A stretch of DNA of 64,000 nt from Deinococcus taeanensis (GTDB lineage: Bacteria > Deinococcota > Deinococci > Deinococcales > Deinococcaceae): positions 1,825,001 to 1,889,000 of the forward strand of contig NZ_CP083455.1 of assembly GCF_020229735.1 (NCBI RefSeq), read 5' to 3'. The position numbers and the translations under genes are program-made. Shown piece after piece: positions 9,249 through 17,191 of the stretch. Below the pieces are notes generated by a model that had not been told where the DNA came from, searched no databases, and saw nothing but the letters and a program-made list of their open reading frames with translations. How positions within the stretch are numbered: position 1 is the first letter of the stretch; each line of letters begins with the position of its first letter.

Positions 9249-9603
9249 TGCCGGGCAGTGTAGCGGGACCGGACCGAGTCAACAGGCGGCACAGGTCAGC
9301 CCAGACTGATGGGAGTTCGTGACTCGCGCGCGCGAGGGCCGTATGACCACCTGCACCCCGCACTTCACGCTGAAAACACCCTCCCGGCCCGCCAAGCGCG
9401 ACCTGTCCAAGCCGCCGGGCGTCAACCCCACCCGCGTCCTGCACCCCCAGGCGGGCGGCCTGCGCGGTCTGGCTCACCTGTCACGCCACGGGGCATCAGG
9501 CTTCCTCGTCCCGGACCGGCTGACCCAGTTCATCGTGCCCACTGAACGGGTGGGCCGCCTGAGCGTGCCGGTTGAGTTCGTGCTCGATAGGCCCGGTGAC
9601 CTA

Positions 9604-9670
9604 CGGCAGCAACGCCGTGTGCCTCAGCCGCACTATTGATCACGGCGTAGCTTTGTATTGGTTGCTGCCG
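9604..9670. repeat. Nested inverted repeat with 10-bp and 6-bp stems
   Basis: Outer arms CGGCAGCAAC (9604-9613) and GTTGCTGCCG (9661-9670) are perfect complements. Inside, GCCGTG (9614-9619) pairs with CACGGC (9641-9646). The 14 bases between the right inner and right outer arm are an extra loop. The element contains ATTGATCACGGCG, which recurs in related form at 9737-9752. Confidence 0.5.
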
Positions 9671-9733
9671 GACTTCAGGAGTCTGGGTGAGCTTGTTCGC
9701 TGACGGGGCTGGACGGGAGCAAGGCGAACCTGT

Positions 9734-9751
9734 GCCGTTATTGATAACGGC
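9734..9751. repeat. Perfect 7-bp palindrome with TTGA centre
   Basis: GCCGTTA at 9734-9740 and TAACGGC at 9745-9751 are exact complements around TTGA. The half-site ATTGATAACGGCG resembles ATTGATCACGGCG in the larger repeat 100 bp upstream. It could be a protein-binding site or part of a repeat family. Confidence 0.45.
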
Positions 9752-9968
9752 GACCTTCTGATTCCCCGGGTCCCGCTGTTCCGGACCTTCCAGCCTGAAC
9801 TGGTCTGATGCATCACAGTCACTCGCGCCAGCCGGGGCAGGCGCCTTTCACGAGCGGCCCTGTAGCGCGATGTGCGCCGCGCCTCCCACGTGGCGTGACT
9901 GCCCGGTTTACCTGCTGCGTCTGCCCGACTGGTCACCCCCGCGTGCCTGGGCCCTCAGAGCTGGGCCC

Positions 9969-10442
9969 TCAGCGCGGCGCCCAGCGCAGGGACCCGGCAA
10001 TCTGACCCGTGCGCGGGTCCCACACGGCGCGCTGGCTCACCGGGTACGTCAGGCGTACGCCCGCCTCCATGCCCGCACGCACCAGCACCTTCTGGTAGTA
10101 GATCCGGCCGTCCCGCAGGTACCCGCTCTGCACGAACGCACCCGGCAGCAGTCGGCGGTACGTGACGCGCGCGCCCGCCCGCACGTCTGCCCGGAGTGTC
10201 CAGTCGGCCCACTGCGCCGCGGTGCCCCGGCCCAGCACACCGGGCCCATTCCCGCCCCACGCGGTCACCTGCACCTGTCCGTCCGGACTCGACCAGGACA
10301 GCCCCCCGCCGTTGTCCGACGGGCGCCCGGCCGTCAGTTCACTGGGCACGTTCACCACGTACCCGAACCGGCTGTTGCCGTAGGACACGTCCGCGGCCAG
10401 CGCGGCGCCCAGCAGCAGGGGAAGCAGAACCAGGACTCGCAT
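9969..10442 (-). CDS. Exported hypothetical protein
   Basis: 157 residues with a clean signal peptide (MRVLVLLPLLLGAALAA). The start at ATG 10442 is supported by TACGCT on the minus strand five bases upstream (10448-10453). The mature part begins DVSYGNSRFGYVVNVPSEL and is beta-rich with many Gly, Tyr and Trp residues. It resembles small periplasmic proteins of Deinococcus with the pattern 'signal-NSRFGY.V.VP', but I cannot assign a function. It is divergent from mnmA. Confidence 0.75.
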   Translation of the reverse strand: MRVLVLLPLLLGAALAADVSYGNSRFGYVVNVPSELTAGRPSDNGGGLSWSSPDGQVQVTAWGGNGPGVLGRGTAAQWADWTLRADVRAGARVTYRRLLPGAFVQSGYLRDGRIYYQKVLVRAGMEAGVRLTYPVSQRAVWDPRTGQIAGSLRWAPR

Positions 10443-10570
10443 GCCCCAGCGTACGCGCCCCGCCGCGCGCGAACCGCGGTCCTCATTCCGTTCTGCCGGC
10501 TGCCCTGCCCCTTCAATTGCCGCGCGCCTCACCGCCCGGATTCCGGCCGGGTGTTAAGCTGCGCGGCTGT

Positions 10571-11752
10571 ATGAGTGCGCCTGCGCCCGCCCCCCAGCCC
10601 GTCCCTGCCCCTGCCGTAGCCACCACGGGGGAACGGGTGCTGTGCGCCATGTCCGGCGGCGTGGACAGCAGCGTCACGGCCGCACTCCTGAAAGACCAGG
10701 GGTATCAGGTGGTAGGCGCCATGATGCGCTTCTGGCCGGATGACAAGCGCGTGGACACCTTCGACACGTGCTGCTCTCCGGACGCCGCGTACGAGGCGCG
10801 GCGCGTGGCCGAACAGGTGGGCGTGCCGTTCTACCTGCTGGACTACCGCGAGCAGTTCCAGCGGCACATCGTGGGACCGTTCCTGGACGAGTACAGCCGC
10901 GGGCGCACCCCGAATCCCTGCGTGAACTGCAACACCAAGGTGAAATTCGACGAACTGGTGAAGAAGGCCAGGATGCTCGGCTGCCGGTACGTCGCCACCG
11001 GACACTACGTGAAGCGCGTGGAGAACGACCGCGGCGAGGTGGAGTTCTGGCGGGGCGATGACCCCCGCAAGGACCAGACGTACTTCCTGTGGGGCACGCC
11101 AAGAGACGCCCTGCCGTTCATCCTGTTCCCGGTGGGGGAACTGGAGAAGCCGCAGGTGCGGCAGATCGCCGAGGAGCGCGGGCTGCTCACCGCCCGGAAA
11201 CCCGAAAGCCAGAACATCTGCTTTGTGCCGGGCAAGGTTCAGGATTTCGTGGCCGAGCACCTCCCACAGGTGCAGGGCTACATCCGCGAGATCCGCACGG
11301 GCGAAGTGGTGGGCGAACACCTGGGCACGCAGTTCTACACCCTGGGCCAGAAGAAAGGGCTGGGGCTGTACCAGACGCACCGCGTGCGGCACGTCGTCCA
11401 CCTGGACCCCGGCACCAACACCGTGTGGGTGGGCGATTACGGCGACTGCCTCTGGACCGGGCTGAAGGCGCAGAGCGCGAACTACCTCGTGGACCTCGCG
11501 GACCTGCCCGCCGAGCTGGACGTGCAGGTTCGGTACCGGACCGCGCCGGTGAAAGCCCGTGTGGTGCGCGCCGATGAGGGCGGGTTCGAGCTGGAGTTCG
11601 CCGAACCGCAGTTTGCGGTGGCGCCCGGCCAGAGCGCAGTGCTGTACGCCGGGCCGCGCCTGCTGGGCGGCGGGCTGATCGAGGACCATAACCGCACCCT
11701 GCCCGATCCCAAGGCCCCGCCTCAAAAACGCCCGGCGGTGCTGCTGTCCTGA
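10571..11752 (+). CDS. mnmA: tRNA-specific 2-thiouridylase MnmA
   Basis: Catalyses ATP-dependent 2-thiolation of U34 in tRNA-Lys, -Glu and -Gln. 393 residues. The PP-loop SGGVDSSVTA is near residue 30. The two active-site cysteines are in NPCVNCN and in the ESQNICFVPGK segment, and the KDQTYFL motif is intact. The C-terminal beta-barrel (about residues 300-390) is present. The ATG at 10571 has TAAGCT at 10555-10560, ten bases upstream. Translationally coupled to the next gene through a TGATG overlap. Confidence 0.95.
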   Translation: MSAPAPAPQPVPAPAVATTGERVLCAMSGGVDSSVTAALLKDQGYQVVGAMMRFWPDDKRVDTFDTCCSPDAAYEARRVAEQVGVPFYLLDYREQFQRHIVGPFLDEYSRGRTPNPCVNCNTKVKFDELVKKARMLGCRYVATGHYVKRVENDRGEVEFWRGDDPRKDQTYFLWGTPRDALPFILFPVGELEKPQVRQIAEERGLLTARKPESQNICFVPGKVQDFVAEHLPQVQGYIREIRTGEVVGEHLGTQFYTLGQKKGLGLYQTHRVRHVVHLDPGTNTVWVGDYGDCLWTGLKAQSANYLVDLADLPAELDVQVRYRTAPVKARVVRADEGGFELEFAEPQFAVAPGQSAVLYAGPRLLGGGLIEDHNRTLPDPKAPPQKRPAVLLS

Positions 11753-12174
11753 TGCTCGCGCTGGTTGGGTGGGTGCACCGCGCCCTGCTGGACCGCGGCG
11801 GCCTCACACCCGGCGAACTGGCCGACGGGCTGGAGGCCCTGACCCGGCAGGTGGAGGCTCTACCCTTTGACGTGGACTGGCCGGAACCCCTGCCGCGGGA
11901 GGAGGCTTCCGGTCTGCGTGCCCGCGTCGCCGGGGTGTGGTCCGAAGTCGGGTGGTACGACCCGGCCACCGGACGCGGCCTGAGCCCCTGCGCCCTGCCC
12001 GAGGAGATCGGGGACGCGCTGGATGACCTGAGTAACCTCGCCCTTGACCTCGGCACGGCCGTCGCCCTGGCTGAAACGGACGCGCGGGCAGCCTTGAGCT
12101 GGCTGCGCTGGAGCCACGACACCCACTGGGCCGACCACGCACGGGTCACCCGGCACCTGCGCTGGCTGGGTTAA
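11752..12174 (+). CDS. Hypothetical protein coupled to mnmA
   Basis: 140 residues whose ATG overlaps the mnmA stop codon (TGATG), indicating one transcript and coupled translation. It is mostly helical and acidic with conserved-looking tryptophans (WSEVGWYDP, LSWLRWSHDTHWADH). A segment with LPEEIGDALDDLSNLALDL resembles small DUF5063-like helical proteins, but this is weak. Its last four bases overlap the 3' end of the convergent phosphodiesterase-like gene. Confidence 0.7.
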   Translation: MLALVGWVHRALLDRGGLTPGELADGLEALTRQVEALPFDVDWPEPLPREEASGLRARVAGVWSEVGWYDPATGRGLSPCALPEEIGDALDDLSNLALDLGTAVALAETDARAALSWLRWSHDTHWADHARVTRHLRWLG

Positions 12175-13334
12175 ACCCGCGCCCAGAGTACAGGCACGAG
12201 CATCTCCTCCGGCGTCCAGCCGCCGTGGAGCCCGAGCATGGGGGCGGGGCTGGTGGGGCGGCGCAGAGCGTGCCCCGGCGAGGGAACGGCAATCAGGTCC
12301 CCCACGCGGGAGCGGAACCGGGGGTTGAGCTGCCCGGTGGGACCGAACAGGCCGCTGTTCCAGGCGTCGTCAGCCTTCAGAAGGGTGGCGTGCGGCGCCA
12401 GCCGGGCTTCCAGGTCCGTCCGGAAAGCCTCCCTGGGGCGCAGGTACGCGGCGCGTTCCTCCCCGGCGACCGGGCCGCGCAGCTGGGTCTTCATGACCGG
12501 CCGGGTGATGACGTCCAGGTACCCTTCGGGCGGCTGGGCGGACTGGCCGTGATCAGCGGTGACGAGCACCAGGGTTTCACCTGTGCGGGGCAGAGCGGCG
12601 AGCAGGCGGGCCACGACGCCGTCTGTGCGGCGCAGTTCGGCGTGCGCTTCGGGGCTGTCCGGGCCGAAGGCGTGGCACAGGGAATCGTAGTCAGGGAAGT
12701 ACACCAGCGTGTACGAGGGCTCGCCGGGCCGCAGGAGAGGCGCGGTGAGCGCCGGGATCTCGTCCGGCCGGGTGTAGGGGTAGTACGTGGCCCCGTCGCA
12801 GGCCCAGCGGGTCAGGACGCTGTGCTTGTACGCGCCGGGCATGATGACCTGACTGCCCACTCCCGAGCGCCGCAGTTGCCGGTATAGGGACGGCACGGCC
12901 GCCAGGAACGCGGTCTCCTCCAGAGGCTGATGGGTGTACACGTCGTACAGGCGGATCAGGTTCACGGTGGCCTGCGCTTCCTCCAGCCAGACAGTCAGGC
13001 CGAGGTACCCGTGCTCGCCGGGCGCGCAGGCGGTGTGAATGGCGGTCAGGGCCGCCATGGTGGTGCTGGGGAAGACACTGGTCACGCGGCCCGGGGCGGG
13101 CGTCAGGGCGGCCAGGGCCGGCACGTCCCCGCGGGCGGCCGCGCCGCTCAGCTGCCCGGCGCCCAGGCCATCAACAACGATCAGCAGAATCTGCCGCACG
13201 CCCGCCAGGGGCAGGGGGTAGCGGTACGGGGCGTGCCGGGCAGGTACGCCCAGGTGCGCGCCGAGCGTGGCGACGAGGTTCAGGACGCTGCCACCAGCGT
13301 AGTCCGGCCGGATCGCGTGGGGCGGCAGGGTCAT
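12171..13334 (-). CDS. Alkaline phosphatase/type I phosphodiesterase superfamily protein
   Basis: 387 residues. The fold is identified by ILLIVVDGLGAGQL (metal-binding Asp), FPSTTMAALTAIHT (nucleophile Thr context), GEHGYLG, YFPDYDSLCHAFGP (metal ligands) and VTADHGQ (Asp-His ligands). These match nucleotide pyrophosphatase/phosphodiesterase-type enzymes using two metal ions, often zinc. The physiological substrate is unknown. The ATG at 13334 has TATCCT on the minus strand five bases upstream. There is no clear signal peptide, so it is probably cytoplasmic. Confidence 0.85.
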   Translation of the reverse strand: MTLPPHAIRPDYAGGSVLNLVATLGAHLGVPARHAPYRYPLPLAGVRQILLIVVDGLGAGQLSGAAARGDVPALAALTPAPGRVTSVFPSTTMAALTAIHTACAPGEHGYLGLTVWLEEAQATVNLIRLYDVYTHQPLEETAFLAAVPSLYRQLRRSGVGSQVIMPGAYKHSVLTRWACDGATYYPYTRPDEIPALTAPLLRPGEPSYTLVYFPDYDSLCHAFGPDSPEAHAELRRTDGVVARLLAALPRTGETLVLVTADHGQSAQPPEGYLDVITRPVMKTQLRGPVAGEERAAYLRPREAFRTDLEARLAPHATLLKADDAWNSGLFGPTGQLNPRFRSRVGDLIAVPSPGHALRRPTSPAPMLGLHGGWTPEEMLVPVLWARV

Positions 13335-13380
13335 GTGTGAGGATAACGGGCGGGGTGAGAGGGGGGCCTTGGGGCTTCGT

Positions 13381-13821
13381 TCAGCGGCGTGGCAGGAACG
13401 CCCCGGTGCGCTGGCGGTAGGCGGGGTACGCCGGGTATGCGGCGGCCAGGGCCGTTTCCTCCATGCGGGCCTTACGGCGCAGCACGAGCGTCAGCAGGGC
13501 TGTGCCCAGGCCACTGACGAGCCCGCCGCGGCCGGCAGTCCAGCCGGCACTGAGCAGCAGCAGCGCCGTGTAGAGCGGGTGGCGCACCCAGCGGTACGGG
13601 CCGGTCTGGATCAGGGTGCCGCCCGGCACGGGGGCCGGCAGCGGCGTGAGGTTGCGGCCCAGGGCGTGGCCGCTCCAGAAGGCGAGCACCGCGCCGGCCA
13701 GCATCAGGCACTGTCCAGCCCGGTGCACCGGGGCGGGCCGGGCTGGTCTTCTCCGGCCGCCGGCGACGATCAGGGTCAGCAGGGCGAACTGCGCCGCGAC
13801 CAGTCCCTGACCTGGGGTCAT
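13381..13821 (-). CDS. Isoprenylcysteine methyltransferase-family membrane protein
   Basis: About 146 residues from ATG 13821. It has two to four transmembrane helices and the ICMT/PEMT signature: IQTGPYRWVRHPLYTALLL, followed by a C-terminal RKARMEE and AYPAYRQRTGAFLP. Such bacterial proteins are SAM-dependent membrane methyltransferases of mostly unknown substrate. The start lies one base after the stop of the upstream dehydrogenase gene (TGACATG), so they are co-translated; an upstream in-frame start at 13848 would overlap. Confidence 0.8.
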   Translation of the reverse strand: MTPGQGLVAAQFALLTLIVAGGRRRPARPAPVHRAGQCLMLAGAVLAFWSGHALGRNLTPLPAPVPGGTLIQTGPYRWVRHPLYTALLLLSAGWTAGRGGLVSGLGTALLTLVLRRKARMEETALAAAYPAYPAYRQRTGAFLPRR

Positions 13822-13822
13822 G

Positions 13823-14746
13823 TCAGTACGGGCGGCCGGGCGTGACACGACCCTCTGGTTCGTGCCCCTGCTGCAGGTCGATCAGGAAGTCGCGGGTGAG
13901 TTGCGCGCCGCGCGGCACGAGGTCCGTGGTGGTGCTGGCGACGTGCGGGGTCAGAATCACGTTCGGCAGGTGCCACAGCGGGTGCGGGCCGGGCAGCGGT
14001 TCGGGGTCCGTAACGTCCAGCACCGCGCCGCCCAGGTGGCCGTCCGTCAGGGCGTCCACGAGGGCGCCGGTGTCGATCAGGTTGCCGCGGCCGACGTTGA
14101 CCAGCCACGCGCCGCGTTTCAGGTGGGCCAGAACCGGCGCGCCGACAATGCCGCGGGTATCGGGCGTGCTGGGCAGCAGCAGCACCACCCAGTCGGCCTG
14201 CGCGAGCAGTTCGTCACGCTCGGCGCTGGGGGTGGCGCTGCGGATGCCGTGCACGTGGGCGCCCAGAGGCCGCAGGAGGTCCTCGAGGTGCCGGCCGATG
14301 TGCCCGTACCCCCACAGCACCACGTGACGGTCATCCAGGGTGGTCAGGGCCGAGTGGCCCGGCAGGGCCGGCGCGTCCCAGTGCGCGCGGGCCTGCGCGT
14401 CGCGGAAGCGGTGCAGACCGCGCGCCGCGGCGAGCATGCCGCTCAGGGCGTGCACCGCCACCGCGCGGTCGTGCAGGCGGCTGGCGTTGAACAGCGCCAC
14501 CTCTGGCGGCAGGTGGCCCTGCACGTGCTCGATCCCCGCGGTGAGGGTCAGCACCCACTTCAGGCCCGGGGTGCGGAGCAGCCGGGTGCGGGTGTCCCCA
14601 CCCACCAGCCAGAGGACCACGCCGTCGGCCGGGCCGTCCGGGACGTGCGTGCGGCTGTAGTGGTCGAAGGTCACGCCGGGCACGCCGCCCTCATCGTGCT
14701 CGCTCAGGGCGCGGAACTCAGGCAGGTCGGGCAGCAGGACACGCAT
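13823..14746 (-). CDS. D-isomer-specific 2-hydroxyacid dehydrogenase family protein
   Basis: 307 residues. NAD(P)-dependent oxidoreductase with the Rossmann motif WGYGHIGRHLEDLLRPLGA (about 160-180), the conserved Arg in VNVGRGNLIDT, an acidic residue in VTDPEPLP and the catalytic His in LTPHVAS. The architecture fits glyoxylate/hydroxypyruvate or phosphoglycerate dehydrogenase-like enzymes, but the substrate is not evident. It is followed immediately by the ICMT-like gene. The N-terminal catalytic half is divergent. Confidence 0.85.
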   Translation of the reverse strand: MRVLLPDLPEFRALSEHDEGGVPGVTFDHYSRTHVPDGPADGVVLWLVGGDTRTRLLRTPGLKWVLTLTAGIEHVQGHLPPEVALFNASRLHDRAVAVHALSGMLAAARGLHRFRDAQARAHWDAPALPGHSALTTLDDRHVVLWGYGHIGRHLEDLLRPLGAHVHGIRSATPSAERDELLAQADWVVLLLPSTPDTRGIVGAPVLAHLKRGAWLVNVGRGNLIDTGALVDALTDGHLGGAVLDVTDPEPLPGPHPLWHLPNVILTPHVASTTTDLVPRGAQLTRDFLIDLQQGHEPEGRVTPGRPY

Positions 14747-14750
14747 GCGT

Positions 14751-15332
14751 TCATTGTGCCCCGTCCGGCCCGCCGGGTGAGGCGCGCAGGGCCAGCCACC
14801 CGGTGCGGGTGAGTTCCATGTGCACGTCCATGCGGCCCTCGCGGGCGGTGCGGCCCACCTCCCTGAACCCGCAGGCCAGGAAGGCCCGCTGGGCGCGGCG
14901 GTTGTGGCCGAAGGTGGTGAGGCGGATGCGGGTCAGGGGCGTGTCCCGCTCCTGAAAGGCCCAGCGCAGCAGGGCGTGCACCGCCTCACGGCCGTACCCC
15001 TGGCCCCACAGAGCAGGCTGGCCGATCATGACGCCCAGCGTGGCGGCCGTGGCAGTGAGCGGCGCAGAGGGCCGCAGGTCGTACAGTTCGGCGCTGCCGA
15101 TCAGTTCGCCGCGCTCGTTCATGATGCCGAAGCCGTGACGTTCCCCGGTGCGTTCCTCCTCCTGCATGACCCGCCTGAACAGCCATTCCGGCATGCGGAT
15201 GGGTTTGGCGTCATTCCAGTCCGCCAGTTCGCGGTTGCGGAAAAAGCCGTGCAGGGTGCGCCACTCAGCCGGCGTGAACTCCAGCAGGGGTTTGAGGGTG
15301 ACGCGCGGCGTGAGGGGGTCCGGGGCGGGCAT
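14751..15332 (-). CDS. GNAT-family N-acetyltransferase (RimJ/RimL type)
   Basis: 193 residues from ATG 15332, one base after the stop of the upstream phosphatase gene (TGACATG), so an operon partner. Acetyl-CoA-binding elements are visible: GYGREAVHALLRWAF (motif A) and RAQRAFLACGFREVGRTAREG near the end, typical of RimJ/RimL-like proteins that acetylate protein N-termini or small amines. The substrate cannot be assigned. Confidence 0.82.
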   Translation of the reverse strand: MPAPDPLTPRVTLKPLLEFTPAEWRTLHGFFRNRELADWNDAKPIRMPEWLFRRVMQEEERTGERHGFGIMNERGELIGSAELYDLRPSAPLTATAATLGVMIGQPALWGQGYGREAVHALLRWAFQERDTPLTRIRLTTFGHNRRAQRAFLACGFREVGRTAREGRMDVHMELTRTGWLALRASPGGPDGAQ

Positions 15333-15333
15333 G

Positions 15334-16377
15334 TCAGCCCGGATGGCCCGCGGCGCGCAGGGGACCCAGGGCGCGCGTGACGTCACGCGTGAGGCGCTCG
15401 AGGTGAAAGGCGTCACCCTCGGCGCGCCCCACCGTCCGGCCCGGCTCCACGACCAGCAGGGCCAGCAGTTGCGCCCCCGCGTGCCGGATGTTCACGCCGG
15501 GATGCTCGGCAAGCGCGGCGCGGTCCCCGGGGCTCAGGACGCTCCAGGCCGGGTCGGTCTCGGTGAGGCCCAGGTGCGCAACCGGCAGGTGATGCTCGCG
15601 CACCTGCGCCTCCAGCCACGCCAGGGCGGCCGGCTGACCGCCAATGATGCCCTGCTCCAGGCTCGGGCGCCGCTGGTTGTACCGGATGGGCCGGCCGTCA
15701 CGGCGGCGCAGTTCGCCCCCTGCGGCGCGCAGCAGGGCGTGCCCGGCGGCAATGTCCCACTCGCTGCGGGGGGACATGCTGAAGGTCACGTCCGCCTGGG
15801 CCGCCGCGATCCGCGCGAGTTTCAGGGCGATGCTGCCACTGGGATGCATGCCGGGAAGCGGAACGGCGTGCAGTTCTCGGGAGTACTCGGTATCGGAGAC
15901 CGCCACGCGCCACGCCGGGCCCTGCGCCGGGGCAGGCACCGGCTCCCCGTTCAGGGTCACGCCCTGGCCGACCACGCCGCTGAACAGTTCGTCCGTGGCG
16001 GGCGCGTACACGACGCCCAGCACCGGCTCACCGTCCACGGTCAGGCCGATGCTCACGCAGTAGTCGGGGTGACCGCTCGAGTACTCCCTGGTGCCGTCGA
16101 TGGGGTCCACAATCCACGCGCGGCTGGCGTCCAGGCGGGCGGCGTTGTCCGCCTCCTCCTCGGACAGCAGCCCGTCGAGCGGAAACACCTGCGAGAGGCG
16201 CTCCATGATCAGGCTGGACGCCTCCCGGTCCGCAGCGGTGACAGGATCGTCGGCGCTGGTCTTGTGTTCCACGGTCAGGCCGGCGCGCAGGTGCGCCTGC
16301 AGCAGCGCGCCCGCCTCGCGCGCCAGTTGTTCGGCGACCATCCGTTCGGTGGGGAGGTCGGTCAAGGGCAACGTCAT
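15334..16377 (-). CDS. Inositol monophosphatase/CysQ-superfamily phosphatase with C-terminal extension
   Basis: About 347 residues from ATG 16377, with TATGCT on the minus strand seven bases upstream. Metal-binding motifs are complete: SEEEAD, IVDPIDGTREY and the late SEWDIAAGHALL, so a Mg-dependent, Li-sensitive phosphatase of the CysQ/IMPase group is expected (3'-phosphoadenosine 5'-phosphate or inositol phosphate). Beyond the usual end (about residue 265) it carries an extra 80 residues (from HLGLTETDPAW) of unknown fold. First gene of a four-gene run with overlapping or adjacent stops and starts. Confidence 0.82.
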   Translation of the reverse strand: MTLPLTDLPTERMVAEQLAREAGALLQAHLRAGLTVEHKTSADDPVTAADREASSLIMERLSQVFPLDGLLSEEEADNAARLDASRAWIVDPIDGTREYSSGHPDYCVSIGLTVDGEPVLGVVYAPATDELFSGVVGQGVTLNGEPVPAPAQGPAWRVAVSDTEYSRELHAVPLPGMHPSGSIALKLARIAAAQADVTFSMSPRSEWDIAAGHALLRAAGGELRRRDGRPIRYNQRRPSLEQGIIGGQPAALAWLEAQVREHHLPVAHLGLTETDPAWSVLSPGDRAALAEHPGVNIRHAGAQLLALLVVEPGRTVGRAEGDAFHLERLTRDVTRALGPLRAAGHPG

Positions 16378-16425
16378 GCTTCCGAGCATAGCGGCCCCGC
16401 GCGGTTCAGCCCGCCGGAGAGACCC

Positions 16426-17145
16426 TCAGCCGGGTCCCAGCAGCGCCGCGGACGGGCACAGGTCGGCCAGGACACACGCCGGGCAGCGCGGGTGGCGGCT
16501 CAGGCACACCTCGCGGCCGTGCCGCACGCCGGCCACGTGCAGCGCCAGCCGCTCGGGCACGGTGCGGGGGACCACGGCGTCATACCAGCGTTCCACGCGG
16601 GCGGCCGTCCAGCTGTCCGGCACCCAGCCCAGGCGGCGGGCCAGGCGATCCAGGTTGCCTTCCACCGGCATGGCGGGGCGGTGCAGGTCGAACAGCAGCA
16701 GCAGGCTCGCGGTGTGGCGGCCCACGCCGGGCAGGGCTTCCAGGGCGCGCCGGGCGGGGTCGTCGCCCAGGCCGGTCAGGAACGCCAGGGACAGCAGGTG
16801 GTCCGGCGGGTGCGCCTCCAGGGCGCTCAGCAGGCCGTGCAGGCTGATGGCCTTGCTGCGGTGCAGGCCGCCGCCGGCTGCCCTGAGGGTCGCTTCGATG
16901 CCGTCCGGGCCGTCCAGCACGGCCGCCTCCCAGCGGGGGTAGGCGTCTTGCAGGGCCCGGTACTGCCGGTCGGCGGCCGCGCGGGTGTTCTGCTGGCCGA
17001 GGATGGTGCGGATCAGGGCGCCGAGCAGTTCGGCCGGTCGGGCGCGCGGGACCGCCGGGCCGCCACTGAGGTGGTCTTGCACGAGGCGGCGCGTCACCTC
17101 GCTCAGCGTGTCGGGAACGGTGAACTCTTCGGGCGGCCGGGGCAT
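16426..17145 (-). CDS. Endonuclease III-like HhH-GPD protein with 4Fe-4S cluster
   Basis: 239 residues. The fold is that of base-excision glycosylases: helix-hairpin-helix LPGVGRHTAS (138-147) and a C-terminal cluster motif C-x6-C-x2-C-x5-C (C214, C221, C224, C230). However, the position of the catalytic lysine of classical Nth (GVGRKTA) is His144, and the usual VDTH aspartate segment reads VEGN, with Glu162 in place of Asp. It may be a monofunctional, altered-specificity or weak enzyme. Deinococcus genomes encode several Nth paralogues, and this looks like a divergent one. TAGTGT six bases before the start suggests a leaderless mRNA. Confidence 0.85.
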   Translation of the reverse strand: MPRPPEEFTVPDTLSEVTRRLVQDHLSGGPAVPRARPAELLGALIRTILGQQNTRAAADRQYRALQDAYPRWEAAVLDGPDGIEATLRAAGGGLHRSKAISLHGLLSALEAHPPDHLLSLAFLTGLGDDPARRALEALPGVGRHTASLLLLFDLHRPAMPVEGNLDRLARRLGWVPDSWTAARVERWYDAVVPRTVPERLALHVAGVRHGREVCLSRHPRCPACVLADLCPSAALLGPG

Positions 17146-17191
17146 CCCTTCACACTAGGGACTGCAGGCGTGCGCAACCGTGGGCGGCGTG

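Larger units (their letters stand above)
9263..9968. other. Gene-poor 700-bp interval with inverted repeats
   Basis: No convincing gene. A + strand frame at 9343-9639 (starting MTTCTPHFTL) has GC-rich third positions over its first 80 codons but no recognised domain and runs into a repeat structure. The interval holds a nested inverted repeat (9604-9670) and a perfect 7-bp palindrome (9734-9751). The remainder to 9968 shows nothing I can support. This may be the remnant of a decayed gene or mobile sequence. Confidence 0.4.

Noticed and set aside
9343..9639. A 98-codon + strand ORF
   Set aside because: Third-position GC is high, but it has no recognisable domain, lacks a start signal and runs into an inverted repeat; mentioned within the gap entry only.
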